Source of the DNA: DASZIT01 sp036268775
GTDB lineage: Bacteria > Actinomycetota > Acidimicrobiia > Acidimicrobiales > RAAP-2
DNA: 64,000 bases
Assembly (NCBI GenBank): GCA_036268775.1
Contig: DATATM010000025.1
Location: forward strand, 62,001-126,000
Reading direction: 5' to 3'
The notes under the pieces were generated by a model. The model saw only the letters and a program-made list of their open reading frames with translations. It ran no database searches and had not been told where the DNA came from. A program made the translations under genes and the position numbers. Positions 49,627 to 57,574 of this stretch are shown here, piece after piece (within the stretch, counting starts at the first letter, position 1; every line of letters begins with the position of its first letter).

Positions 49627-50793
49627 ATGGCCGACTACAAGATCCTCGTCCCGCCCCCCCGCCGGCATCGGTCGCTGTTCATCGGGGTGGCGGTCGCGGT
49701 GGTGGTCGTCCTGGTGGTCGGCGGCCTGGTGCTGACCCAGCGGGGCCACAACAACAAGGCCACCACTTCCTCGACTTCCAGTTCCACCATCGTCGCCGCC
49801 CCGCCGCTGACCGTTGTCTCCACCACCCCCGCTTCCGGCGCCACCAACGTGCCCACCGACACCACGATCGCCGTCCAGTTGTCGGCGCCGATCGCCAGCG
49901 TCGCCGCCATGCCGTCGCTGGCCCCACCGGTCGCCGGCACCTGGAAGAAGACCGCCGCCACCGTTGCCACCTTCGTCCCCAGCTCCGCCTTCTTGCCCAC
50001 CACCGTCGAGTACCTCTCCTTCCCGGCGGGGGCAGCGGGGCCCCGGGGAACCGCCGGGGGTGTCCTGGCCGCGCCGGTCACCGTCAGCTTCACCATCGGC
50101 CAGGCCAGCACCGAGCGGCTGCAGCAACTGCTGGCCCAGGAGAACTACCTGCCGCTGTCGTTCACTCCCAGCGCCCCGCTGAGCTCGCCGGCCGAGACGT
50201 TCATGCCCCAGGCCGGCACCTTCGCCTGGAAGTGGGGAGGCACCCCGCCGGACCTCATGGCGCTCTGGACGGAGGGATCCGAGAACGTCATCACCAAGGG
50301 GGCGGTGATGAATTTTGAGAACCAACACGGATTGACAGTGGACGGTTTGGCCGGCCAGAAGGTGTGGACGGCGCTGGTGACCGACGCTGCCGCCGGGAAG
50401 AACAACGCCAATCCGTACACCTATGTGCTGGTCTCCAAGAACCTGCCGGAGAACCTCACCCTCTACAACAACGGCGCGGTGCAGTTCGCCGCCATCCCCG
50501 TCAACACCGGCGTTCCCGGGGCCGACACCACCGATGGCACCTATCCGGTGTTCGAACACATCCCGTCCTCGCGGATGCAAGGCACCAATCCCGACGGCTC
50601 CACCTACGACGACCCCAACGTCCCCTGGGCCGCCTACTTCAACGGCGGCGACGCCCTCCACGGCTTCGTCCGGGGGAGCTACGGCAGTCCCCAGAGCAAC
50701 GGGTGTGTGGAGATGGCCATCGCCGACGCCGCCCAGACCTGGCCGCTCACCCCGATCGGCACCCTGGTCACGGTCACAGGGCCGGCGTCGTAG
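49627..50793 (+). CDS. L,D-transpeptidase (YkuD domain) with Ig-like and peptidoglycan-binding regions
   Basis: This 388-residue envelope enzyme is membrane-anchored. It has a basic start and one transmembrane helix (about residues 17-37), a Ser/Thr-rich linker, an Ig-like (SbsA/Big_5) domain (about 60-155), a peptidoglycan-binding-type region (FENQHGLTVDGLAGQKVWTAL) and a C-terminal YkuD domain. The active site is HGFVRGSYGSPQSNGC with His345 and the nucleophile Cys360. The residue pair after Cys is Val-Glu rather than the common Ile/Val-Arg. It forms 3-3 cross-links in peptidoglycan or attaches proteins. Confidence 0.9.
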   Translation: MADYKILVPPPRRHRSLFIGVAVAVVVVLVVGGLVLTQRGHNNKATTSSTSSSTIVAAPPLTVVSTTPASGATNVPTDTTIAVQLSAPIASVAAMPSLAPPVAGTWKKTAATVATFVPSSAFLPTTVEYLSFPAGAAGPRGTAGGVLAAPVTVSFTIGQASTERLQQLLAQENYLPLSFTPSAPLSSPAETFMPQAGTFAWKWGGTPPDLMALWTEGSENVITKGAVMNFENQHGLTVDGLAGQKVWTALVTDAAAGKNNANPYTYVLVSKNLPENLTLYNNGAVQFAAIPVNTGVPGADTTDGTYPVFEHIPSSRMQGTNPDGSTYDDPNVPWAAYFNGGDALHGFVRGSYGSPQSNGCVEMAIADAAQTWPLTPIGTLVTVTGPAS

Positions 50794-50804
50794 CATCAGC
50801 GTCC

Positions 50805-51881
50805 GTGCACCAGGCCACCGTCGACACCTACAACGACCGGGGCCTGGATTGGGCCGCCAGCCACCGCACCCCCGGTCGGCGGGCGCACGCCGAGCGATTC
50901 GCCAACCGGGTGGCGGCCGGGCTGCCCCGGCTCGACCTCGGCTGCGGCGGCGGGCGGTACACCGGGCTCCTCGGGTCGCCGGTGGTGGGCCTCGACGCCT
51001 CCTGGCCGATGCTCGAGGACTGCCGATCCCGGGTCCCCGACGGGCTGTACCTCCAGGGCGACATCGAGGCGCTCCCCCTGGCCCGGGGATCGCTGGCCGG
51101 GGCCTGGTCGTGGATGACCCACCACCACATCGCCTGGGACCGGTTGCCGATGGCGTTGTGGGACCTCCATCGGGTGCTGGCGGTGGGGGCGCCATTCCAA
51201 CTCCAGGTCCTCCACGGCGACTATCAGGGCAGTGCCCTGTCCGACGACGAAGTGACTGGCCGATTCTTTGCCTCCTGGACGCCCGACCGGCTGATCGACG
51301 TGGTGGTCGGGGCCGGCTTCGAGGTGGAGGAGGCGTCGGTGGAGGTCTCCGGAGACGAGCTGCGGCTGTCGGCGGTGCGGATCCGGGGCCTGGCCGACAC
51401 GGTGGCGCCGGGCCTGCGGATCCTGATGTGCGGGTCGAACCCCAGCTTCTATTCGGCCGACGCCGGGGTCGGGTACTACCGGGGTGGCAACCGGTTCTGG
51501 AAGGCGGCGCTGGCCAGCGGGCTGGTGACCCGGGACCGGGACCCGATCGACGCCCTTCGATCCCACGGCATGGGCATGACCGACCTGGTCAAGCGGCCGA
51601 GCCGGGCGGCCGACGAGGTGAGTGCCGCCGAGTACCGCCAGGGTCTCGGTCGCCTGGAGAGGCTGGTGGAGTGGTTGCAGCCCCGGGTGCTGTGTTTTGT
51701 GGGCCTGGGGCCCTGGCGGGCCGCGGTCGATGCCAAGGCGCAGGCCGGCCTCCAGGAGGCCCGGGTCGGCGGCCGACCGGTCTACGTGATGCCCTCCACC
51801 AGCGGGCTCAATGCCCGGACCTCACCCGCCCAGCTGGCCGACCACCTCCGGGCAGCCATGGCGGTGGCCAACGAGGAGTGA
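50805..51881 (+). CDS. fusion of SAM methyltransferase and mismatch-specific uracil-DNA glycosylase (MUG)
   Basis: This is a 358-residue two-domain protein. Residues 1-195 form a class I SAM-dependent methyltransferase with PRLDLGCGGGRYTGLLG (motif I near 43-50), VVGLDAS and GDIEALPLARGSLAGA. Residues about 203-358 match the MUG/TDG glycosylase family: RILMCGSNPSFYSADAG (active-site segment, family GxNPG), GGNRFWKAALASGL, GMGMTDLVKRPSRAADEVS and PSTSGLNART near the end. MUG removes uracil or thymine mispaired with guanine. The GTG at 50805 lies 11 bp after the transpeptidase stop. The methylation target is unknown. Confidence 0.88.
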   Translation: MHQATVDTYNDRGLDWAASHRTPGRRAHAERFANRVAAGLPRLDLGCGGGRYTGLLGSPVVGLDASWPMLEDCRSRVPDGLYLQGDIEALPLARGSLAGAWSWMTHHHIAWDRLPMALWDLHRVLAVGAPFQLQVLHGDYQGSALSDDEVTGRFFASWTPDRLIDVVVGAGFEVEEASVEVSGDELRLSAVRIRGLADTVAPGLRILMCGSNPSFYSADAGVGYYRGGNRFWKAALASGLVTRDRDPIDALRSHGMGMTDLVKRPSRAADEVSAAEYRQGLGRLERLVEWLQPRVLCFVGLGPWRAAVDAKAQAGLQEARVGGRPVYVMPSTSGLNARTSPAQLADHLRAAMAVANEE

Positions 51882-51897
51882 TTGTTGAGGCGACCGG

Positions 51898-52683
51898 TTA
51901 GTCGGACAGCGAGAGGATGGCGGTGAGCACCCCGTCGACCTGGGACGACGGCAGCAGGCTGCCACCGTCAATCGGCAGGTTGATGCCCGTCACGTAGGCG
52001 GCCATGTCCGAACACAGGAAGGCGATCACCGACGCCACATCGTCGGCGGTCCCCACCCGGCCCAGCGGCGTCTTCCGGTCGAAGCTGGCCCGGACCTTCT
52101 CGTCACCCATCAGCGGCGCGGTCAGCGGGGTCTCGATCAGACCCGGGGACACGCAATTGACTCTGATGGTCGGTCCGTATTCGAGGGCGGCGGACTGGGT
52201 GAGGGCGATGACCGCCGCCTTGGCCGCCGCATAGGGAGCCTCGCCCCGGGTCGGCCGCATGCCGCTGATGGAGGACATGTTGACAATCGCCCCACGGCCA
52301 CCCTCCAACATCACCGGCGCCGCCGCCCGGATGCCGTTGAAGGTCCCCTTCATGGAGACATCCACGATCCGGGAATAGGCGCTGTCGCTGTAGCGGTGCA
52401 TCGGCTTGACCGCCCCCACCCCGGCGTTGTTGACCAGGATGGTCAGCCCGCCGAGCTCGGCGACCACTCGCTGCACGGCTGCCTCCAGAGCGTCGCCGTC
52501 GCAGACATCGGCCACCACCACCGGGGCGCCTCCCAGCTCGGCCGCCACCGCCGCCCCCGCATCGCCGTCGGTGTCGAGCACTGCCACCGCGGCCCCTTCG
52601 GCCTTCAGTCGCAGGCAGGTGGCCCGGCCGATTCCCGAACCGCCCCCGGTGACGAGGGCCTGGTGTCCATCGAGCAGACCCAT
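51898..52683 (-). CDS. short-chain dehydrogenase/reductase
   Basis: This 261-residue SDR has TGGGSGIGRAT (cofactor motif at 12-22), an Asp ending the second strand (VLDTDGD, which favours NAD), NNAGVG, the catalytic Ser in MSSISG and YAAAK. YVTGINLPIDGG completes the C-terminus. Its start overlaps the stop of the monooxygenase-like gene by one base, so they form a two-gene unit. Confidence 0.9.
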   Translation of the reverse strand: MGLLDGHQALVTGGGSGIGRATCLRLKAEGAAVAVLDTDGDAGAAVAAELGGAPVVVADVCDGDALEAAVQRVVAELGGLTILVNNAGVGAVKPMHRYSDSAYSRIVDVSMKGTFNGIRAAAPVMLEGGRGAIVNMSSISGMRPTRGEAPYAAAKAAVIALTQSAALEYGPTIRVNCVSPGLIETPLTAPLMGDEKVRASFDRKTPLGRVGTADDVASVIAFLCSDMAAYVTGINLPIDGGSLLPSSQVDGVLTAILSLSD

Positions 52684-52982
52684 CAGGCCAGTCCTTCCAC
52701 CGGTGTGAGGTGGAGAACCTCAGGGGACGACTCGAAGTAGGGCCCGATGATTTCCCGCCACCGGGTGAACCGTTCCGACTCCCGGAACCCGACGGTGTGG
52801 TCCTCCAGGTTCCTCCATTGGATCATCAGCAGGTAGGAGTCGGGGCTCTCGATGCAGCGGTTGAGGTTCAGGGAGATGAATCCTTCGGACTCGGCCACCA
52901 CCGACCGGGCTTCGGCCACCGCCTCCTCGAACTCCCGACTGACCCCCAACTTGATGTGGATGACGGCGTGTTCGAGAACCAT
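52683..52982 (-). CDS. antibiotic biosynthesis monooxygenase (ABM) domain protein
   Basis: This 99-residue protein has the dimeric ferredoxin-like ABM fold: EHAVIHIKLG, then EFEEAVAEARSVVAESEGFISL, SYLLMIQWRNLEDHTVGFRES and a C-terminal strand. Such proteins act as cofactor-free monooxygenases, heme-degrading enzymes or simple dimers. Translation is coupled to the SDR gene, suggesting linked redox chemistry. The ATG at 52982 is used; the longer frame to 53024 has no resemblance. Confidence 0.85.
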   Translation of the reverse strand: MVLEHAVIHIKLGVSREFEEAVAEARSVVAESEGFISLNLNRCIESPDSYLLMIQWRNLEDHTVGFRESERFTRWREIIGPYFESSPEVLHLTPVEGLA

Positions 52983-53048
52983 GGCAGGGCACGTTAGCCC
53001 CACCACCGGACGGGGTTCCGCCACCGGGGCGAAGGGGGCCTCGAGGGT

Positions 53049-53537
53049 CTAGGCCTCACCGATCGGGGCCGGGTCGCTGGTCAGGAGCTGATCGAGCCGG
53101 CCCAGCGTCCGTTCCATGTCCCGCCGGGTCTTGTTCCAATAAATGCCGCCCAGCTTCAACAGTGCCCGCTGGTGGTCGGTGGTGATGTCCCAGCTCTCCC
53201 GAACCAACGTCCCACCCTCCACCGGCTCGAGTTCGTAGACCCAGACCCTGCCGCCGACCAGTCGCCCCCAGGTACCTTCCGGGCCGGTCTTCCAGGCCAC
53301 CTTCCGGTTCTCCTCCCAGGCGACCACCTTGTTCACGGTGGCGTAGCGGACGCCGAGTTTCATGTTCATCCCGAACGTCGTGCCCAGGGTCAGCCGCTGG
53401 CTCTGTGCCTCCCGCGCCCCCTGCAACATGCCCGAACCGTCGAACAGCGTGTGTTGGCCGGCGTCGGCCAGCACGTTGAACACCACCTCGGGAGCGACCC
53501 CGATGGTCCGCTCCACCGTGAGGACGTTGCCCTTCAT
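53049..53537 (-). CDS. SRPBCC-superfamily (START/polyketide-cyclase-like) protein
   Basis: This 162-residue protein has the helix-grip fold, with the beginning VERTIGVAPEVVFNVLADAGQH and VVAWEENRKVAWKT typical of actinobacterial SRPBCC proteins, which bind a hydrophobic ligand in a deep cavity. The ATG at 53537 has a ggaag ribosome site; a GTG three codons upstream is possible. The ligand is unknown. Confidence 0.85.
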   Translation of the reverse strand: MKGNVLTVERTIGVAPEVVFNVLADAGQHTLFDGSGMLQGAREAQSQRLTLGTTFGMNMKLGVRYATVNKVVAWEENRKVAWKTGPEGTWGRLVGGRVWVYELEPVEGGTLVRESWDITTDHQRALLKLGGIYWNKTRRDMERTLGRLDQLLTSDPAPIGEA

Positions 53538-53547
53538 CGCTTCCACT

Positions 53548-53754
53548 TCACCCCGCTACCTGGCCGCCCCGAGCCCCGTCGCCGCCTGCTTTCGACATGG
53601 GGGCCTGCCCGGGTGAGGCCTCGGAGTCTCGGACTCCCTGATCAGGCCCCGCCCAGGAGGATTGCGGGTCGCTGGCCGGAAACGATTCCACCTCCGCCTC
53701 ATCGATGGCGTCATCGACGGGTTGACCAGGTTGTCCGTCGGGGTCATCACCCAT
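53548..53754 (-). CDS. small ESFPASDP-motif protein
   Basis: This 68-residue acidic protein contains EAEVESFPASDPQSSWAG. The E-S-F-P-A-S-D-P core recurs in many small bacterial proteins of unknown function. An aaggag ribosome site before the ATG at 53754 supports expression. The C-terminal half is Gly/Ala-rich and probably disordered. It lies 10 bp upstream of the SRPBCC gene. Confidence 0.7.
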   Translation of the reverse strand: MGDDPDGQPGQPVDDAIDEAEVESFPASDPQSSWAGPDQGVRDSEASPGQAPMSKAGGDGARGGQVAG

Positions 53755-53900
53755 GTCGCACTCCTTGACTCCGGATGGCAGTGGGACCATCCTTTCACGC
53801 CGAGTGCCCTACGGCCCAGGCCTGGAATACTGCTCTTCATCCCGACGTTCCACCAGGTGAAGCGCAGAAGTGCCTGCGCACGGAATTGAGGAAATGGTCA

Positions 53901-54623
53901 ATGCTGGTAGAGATCTGGTCGGATGTGGTCTGTCCCTGGTGTTACATCGGGAAGCGGCAATTCGAGGCGGCGTTGGCCTCTTTCCCGCATAAGGACGAGG
54001 TCACAGTGGAGTGGCGGAGTTTCGAGCTCGATCCCAGCGCTCCGGCTCGGCGCCAGCTCTCGACCCACCAGCAGCTGGCCAAGAAGTACGGCATGACCGA
54101 GGAGCAAGCCCTCGCCGCCACCGAGCGGGTCAGCGGGGTGGCCACCGAGGTCGGACTCGACTTCCGGTGGGACGTGGCCAAATCCGGGAACACCTTCGAT
54201 GCCCACCGCCTCATCCATCTGGCCGCCACCCATGGCCTCGGTGATGCCGCCAAGGAAGCCCTTATGGCCGCCTACTTCACCCAAGGAGCCGCCATCGGCG
54301 AGCGGGATGCCCTCCAACAGGTGGCCAAGGAGATCGGGCTGGACGCTGACGAAGTCACCGCCGCCCTCGACAATGGCGCCTTTGGCGACGAGGTCCGCGC
54401 CGACGAGAGGCTGGCCGGGGAGCTCGGGATCAGTGCGGTGCCGTTCTTCGTGATCGATCGGGCCATCGGGGTACCCGGGGCCCAGACTCCCGACGTGCTG
54501 CTCTCTGCCCTCGAGCAGGCCTGGACCCAAGCCCACCCCCTCACCATCCTGAGTGGCCCGGCGGGCGGTGCCGAGGTCAGCGACTCCGGAGACGCCTGTA
54601 GCGACGGGAGTTGCGCGGTCTGA
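53901..54623 (+). CDS. DsbA-family FrnE-like oxidoreductase
   Basis: This 240-residue thioredoxin-fold protein has the active site CPWCYIGKRQF (Cys11 and Cys14), the helical insertion of the DsbA fold and the cis-proline loop GISAVPFFVIDR (about 187-198). There is no signal peptide, so it acts in the cytoplasm, as FrnE/2-hydroxychromene isomerase-like proteins do. The C-terminal tail has two more cysteines (DACSDGSCAV), possibly a redox or metal site. The ATG at 53901 has a gaggaaa ribosome site. Confidence 0.92.
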   Translation: MLVEIWSDVVCPWCYIGKRQFEAALASFPHKDEVTVEWRSFELDPSAPARRQLSTHQQLAKKYGMTEEQALAATERVSGVATEVGLDFRWDVAKSGNTFDAHRLIHLAATHGLGDAAKEALMAAYFTQGAAIGERDALQQVAKEIGLDADEVTAALDNGAFGDEVRADERLAGELGISAVPFFVIDRAIGVPGAQTPDVLLSALEQAWTQAHPLTILSGPAGGAEVSDSGDACSDGSCAV

Positions 54624-54640
54624 ATCGGGTGGTCCCGGCT

Positions 54641-55255
54641 TTAGTTGTGGCAAAACCTCCGCCCTCGCTCCTCATCGAGCTGGTCCATACCCGGGTGCCA
54701 GGTGGTGGAGGTGTCATTCACCGCCCGGTCGAACTTTTCTTTCAGATTGGCCACCGCCCGGCCGACCAGATTGTGCGGCGGGTCCGGGTGGCTGCTGGCA
54801 TGGGCCACCGCCTGCTCCATGTTCCGGAGCAGATGATCCCGGTCCTCGGCTCCGAGCTCATCAACCAGCGGTAGCAACTCACGGTCCTCGTAATCGAGCT
54901 GAGCCCGGGCGGCGGCGACCAACGGCTCCAGCGAGCTCTCGAAGCCCTCAGGATCATCCGCATGGGCGTTGAGCGGCTTCACATGCATGGTTCGCTTGTA
55001 CATCTCATGCATGGTGGTGCGGAGCAGATGCTGCCGGCGCTCGGCCTCGGCGACCTCGATGCTGTGTCCAGGGCGGTTGCGGAGAATCGAGTAGAGGCCG
55101 CGTTCCACGGCATCTTCATACCGCGAGCAGAGCCGGATCAGTTCGCCGGCCAGATCGGCGCGTACCTCAAGCGATGACCTTCCCTCCAAGAGACTGAGCA
55201 CCTCCTCGAGCGATCGCCGATCATCGGCCAGCGGAGCCAGTACCACGGGCAACAT
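54641..55255 (-). CDS. hemerythrin-like four-helix protein with degenerate ligand positions
   Basis: This 204-residue all-helical protein has the layout of an HHE cation-binding (hemerythrin) domain: LADDRRSLEEVLSLLEG, AGELIRLCSRYEDAVERGLYSIL and LDYEDRELLPLVDEL. The positions that normally hold the iron-ligand histidines appear to be Arg, Cys/Ser and Gln here, so oxygen binding by the classical di-iron site is doubtful. A ribosome site (agaggag) precedes the ATG at 55255. Confidence 0.75.
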   Translation of the reverse strand: MLPVVLAPLADDRRSLEEVLSLLEGRSSLEVRADLAGELIRLCSRYEDAVERGLYSILRNRPGHSIEVAEAERRQHLLRTTMHEMYKRTMHVKPLNAHADDPEGFESSLEPLVAAARAQLDYEDRELLPLVDELGAEDRDHLLRNMEQAVAHASSHPDPPHNLVGRAVANLKEKFDRAVNDTSTTWHPGMDQLDEERGRRFCHN

Positions 55256-55366
55256 GCGACATCTCCTCTTGTCGGTTCGACCCTTGGTGAGTTCGAATAC
55301 TTAACTCCTCGGTACCCCACTTCTGGGAAGGCTCAACCGCACATCCCCCTACCGAACCGTTTCCGC

Positions 55367-56860
55367 TCATCGTCGTGCGTCAGCCGCTTCCTTTTCGAAC
55401 TTATTGACCACTTCCTCCACCGAGAGACCCTTGGTCTCCGGCAAATAGCGGACCACAAAGATGACTGCCATCACGCAGAGGACGGCAAAACAGACCAGAA
55501 CCCAGTCGAGTCCGATCGAGGAGTTCCATACCGGAAAGACTTCGATGAGGGCGAAGTTCGCCAACCAGTCCACCGTGGCCCCCGTCGAGGCCGCGGTGCC
55601 TCGTACGGCGGTCGGGAAGACCTCGCCCTGGAGGAGCCAGCCGGTCCCCCCCACCCCCACCGCAAACGAGGCGATGAAGAAGTCGAGGCCGACCATGACC
55701 AGAGCCAACCGGGCCGTCCCCGACAGGAAGCCGAGCCCGGCTGCCGCGACCAGCGCAAAGACCGCCATACCCAGGAATCCGCCGATCGCCAGCTTGCGAC
55801 GGCCCACCCGGTCGATGAAACGGAAGGCGAAATAGGTGGCGGCCACATTGACCGCGGTCATGATCGACGTCACCTCCACCCCGGCGGTGGTCGACGCCAC
55901 CGTGGAGGAGTTCCCGCCCTGGAAGATGGGGCCGAGCAGGTGGGGTCCGTAGTAGAGCGGGACATTGATGCCGGTGACCTGTTGAAAGAAGAAGAAGGTA
56001 CAAACGACCATGAGGGCCCGCTTCACCCCCGGGGTCCAGGCGCCAGACCGACGCCGTTTCTGCTTCACGTCATCGCGGTGAAGTTGGCGGGCGGTGCTCT
56101 CGATCGCCTCGGTCGAAACCTTGACTCCGAACGTCGCCAACGCCTCCCGGGCTTTGTCGTAGTGGCCTTGGCGCATCAGCCATCTGGGAGATTCGGGCAT
56201 GGTGGTCCGCAGGACCAGCCCGACCAGCGCCGGAACCGCCCCCAAGCCGAGGATGAGGCGCCAGCCGACCGTCCCCGCACTGGCCGGCGCCACCTTCAAG
56301 ATGACGAGAGCAATCACGTAGGCGGAGAGGATCCCTACCGTGATCATCCACTGCTGGAGCATGGAGAGCGAGCCACGCCGACTCTTGGGTGCGTACTCGG
56401 CGATGTATGCGGTGGCGATGGCGGTGTCGGCACCGATAGCCAAGCCGATCAGGGTCCGGGCGATCAGCAGGACGGCGGCGTCGGGAGTCACCGCCGAGAG
56501 GAGGGCGCCGCCGGCATAGATGGCCGCGTCGACGATGAGGAGGATCTTGCGGCCGTAGCGGTCGGTCAGCACTCCGGCTGACAGGGCGCCGACGGCCGCC
56601 CCCAGTGACGCCCCCGCCACCAGATAGCCGAGCCAGAAACCGGAGAGATGGTAAGGGATGAAGTTCAGCGCCGAGCCGATATTGGAGGTGTCGAACCCGA
56701 ACAGGAAGCCACCCAGCGTGGCTAAGAGGGTGAGCTTCCAATAGAACGATGTCGGCGCTCGCTCGTCGAGGTCCGCCAGGACGTTGGTGTCGGCTACTTG
56801 GGTCGTCGTTCTTCTCCTCTGGGTGACGCCTCCGTTGATGTACCCACCGAGTGAAGACAC
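55367..56860 (-). CDS. sugar-porter-family MFS transporter
   Basis: This protein of about 497 residues has 12 predicted membrane helices. Sugar-porter signatures are GGFLFGFDTSNIG in helix 1, TDRYGRKILL after helix 2, AEYAPKSRRG, PESPRWLM after helix 6, QQVTGINVPLYYGP in helix 7, DRVGRRKL and PETKGLS at the end. It probably moves a monosaccharide or polyol with protons. The start is uncertain: no ATG lies close to helix 1, and I use a GTG at 56860. The C-terminal VEEVVNKFEKEA is a cytoplasmic tail. Confidence 0.9.
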   Translation of the reverse strand: MSSLGGYINGGVTQRRRTTTQVADTNVLADLDERAPTSFYWKLTLLATLGGFLFGFDTSNIGSALNFIPYHLSGFWLGYLVAGASLGAAVGALSAGVLTDRYGRKILLIVDAAIYAGGALLSAVTPDAAVLLIARTLIGLAIGADTAIATAYIAEYAPKSRRGSLSMLQQWMITVGILSAYVIALVILKVAPASAGTVGWRLILGLGAVPALVGLVLRTTMPESPRWLMRQGHYDKAREALATFGVKVSTEAIESTARQLHRDDVKQKRRRSGAWTPGVKRALMVVCTFFFFQQVTGINVPLYYGPHLLGPIFQGGNSSTVASTTAGVEVTSIMTAVNVAATYFAFRFIDRVGRRKLAIGGFLGMAVFALVAAAGLGFLSGTARLALVMVGLDFFIASFAVGVGGTGWLLQGEVFPTAVRGTAASTGATVDWLANFALIEVFPVWNSSIGLDWVLVCFAVLCVMAVIFVVRYLPETKGLSVEEVVNKFEKEAADARR

Positions 56861-57012
56861 CAATCGCTGGACACGGCCCTCGGCTCGGCAAGGTCTTCGA
56901 TGATGGCGACCCTGGAGGCCAGAGGGTTTCGTCGCCGACCCGGCGGGGTACACAGCCAACCGTCGAGACCGGGGATGACAACCGGGCCGCTGGTGACCTC
57001 GTGGAGTCTCAG

Positions 57013-57555
57013 ATGCCGCAACATCAAGAAGGCAGACGACTACAGAGCCTCGACCCCGTTCGGGGCGGTGAACCGGAATCGCCGGACAACCCGGGTCGGC
57101 ACGAGACCGAACAGGAGCGAGACGACCGGAACCTGGTCGAGCTGGTGCAAGAGCTCAGGGTCGGAGCCCTCGGCGTGCAGGTCCTCTTCGGCTTCTTGTT
57201 GTCGCTGCCCTTCTTCGCGGTTCACTTCGAGCGGCTGAGCAGATTCCAGCGTGATCTGTACGTGGCCGATCTGCTCCTGGCCGCGCTGGCTACCGCTTTA
57301 CTGTCCGGACCGGTCGCCTATCACCGGATGATCTTCCGACGGCATCGGAAGCTCCAGTTGAACCGGGTGGCCAACGACATGGCCATCGCCGGGCTGGCTA
57401 CCGTCGGACTCGCCGTCTCGGGTTCCGTCCTGCTCGCCATCAGCTATGTGGAACGAGGAATTACAGTCCCCGTGATCGCCACTCTTACCCTGGTGGTGTT
57501 CGTGACCCTCTGGTTCGTGCTGCCATTGATCGGTCGATACCAACCCGACCGCTGA
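57013..57555 (+). CDS. DUF6328-family four-helix membrane protein
   Basis: This 180-residue protein has a hydrophilic N-terminus (about 45 residues) ending NLVELVQELRVGALGVQVLFGFLL, and four predicted transmembrane helices, with FERLSRFQRDLYVADLL and GPVAYHRMIFRRHRK between them. This pattern matches DUF6328, whose function is unknown. The ATG at 57013 is used; GTG at 57001 is possible. It is divergent from the sugar transporter. Confidence 0.85.
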   Translation: MPQHQEGRRLQSLDPVRGGEPESPDNPGRHETEQERDDRNLVELVQELRVGALGVQVLFGFLLSLPFFAVHFERLSRFQRDLYVADLLLAALATALLSGPVAYHRMIFRRHRKLQLNRVANDMAIAGLATVGLAVSGSVLLAISYVERGITVPVIATLTLVVFVTLWFVLPLIGRYQPDR

Positions 57556-57574
57556 ACAACCGATCGGCGGGCCC

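Noticed and set aside
48445..51195. 916-codon minus-strand frame opposite the saccharopine-dehydrogenase-like and transpeptidase genes
   Set aside because: Compositionally biased shadow with no motif; plus-strand genes have catalytic residues.
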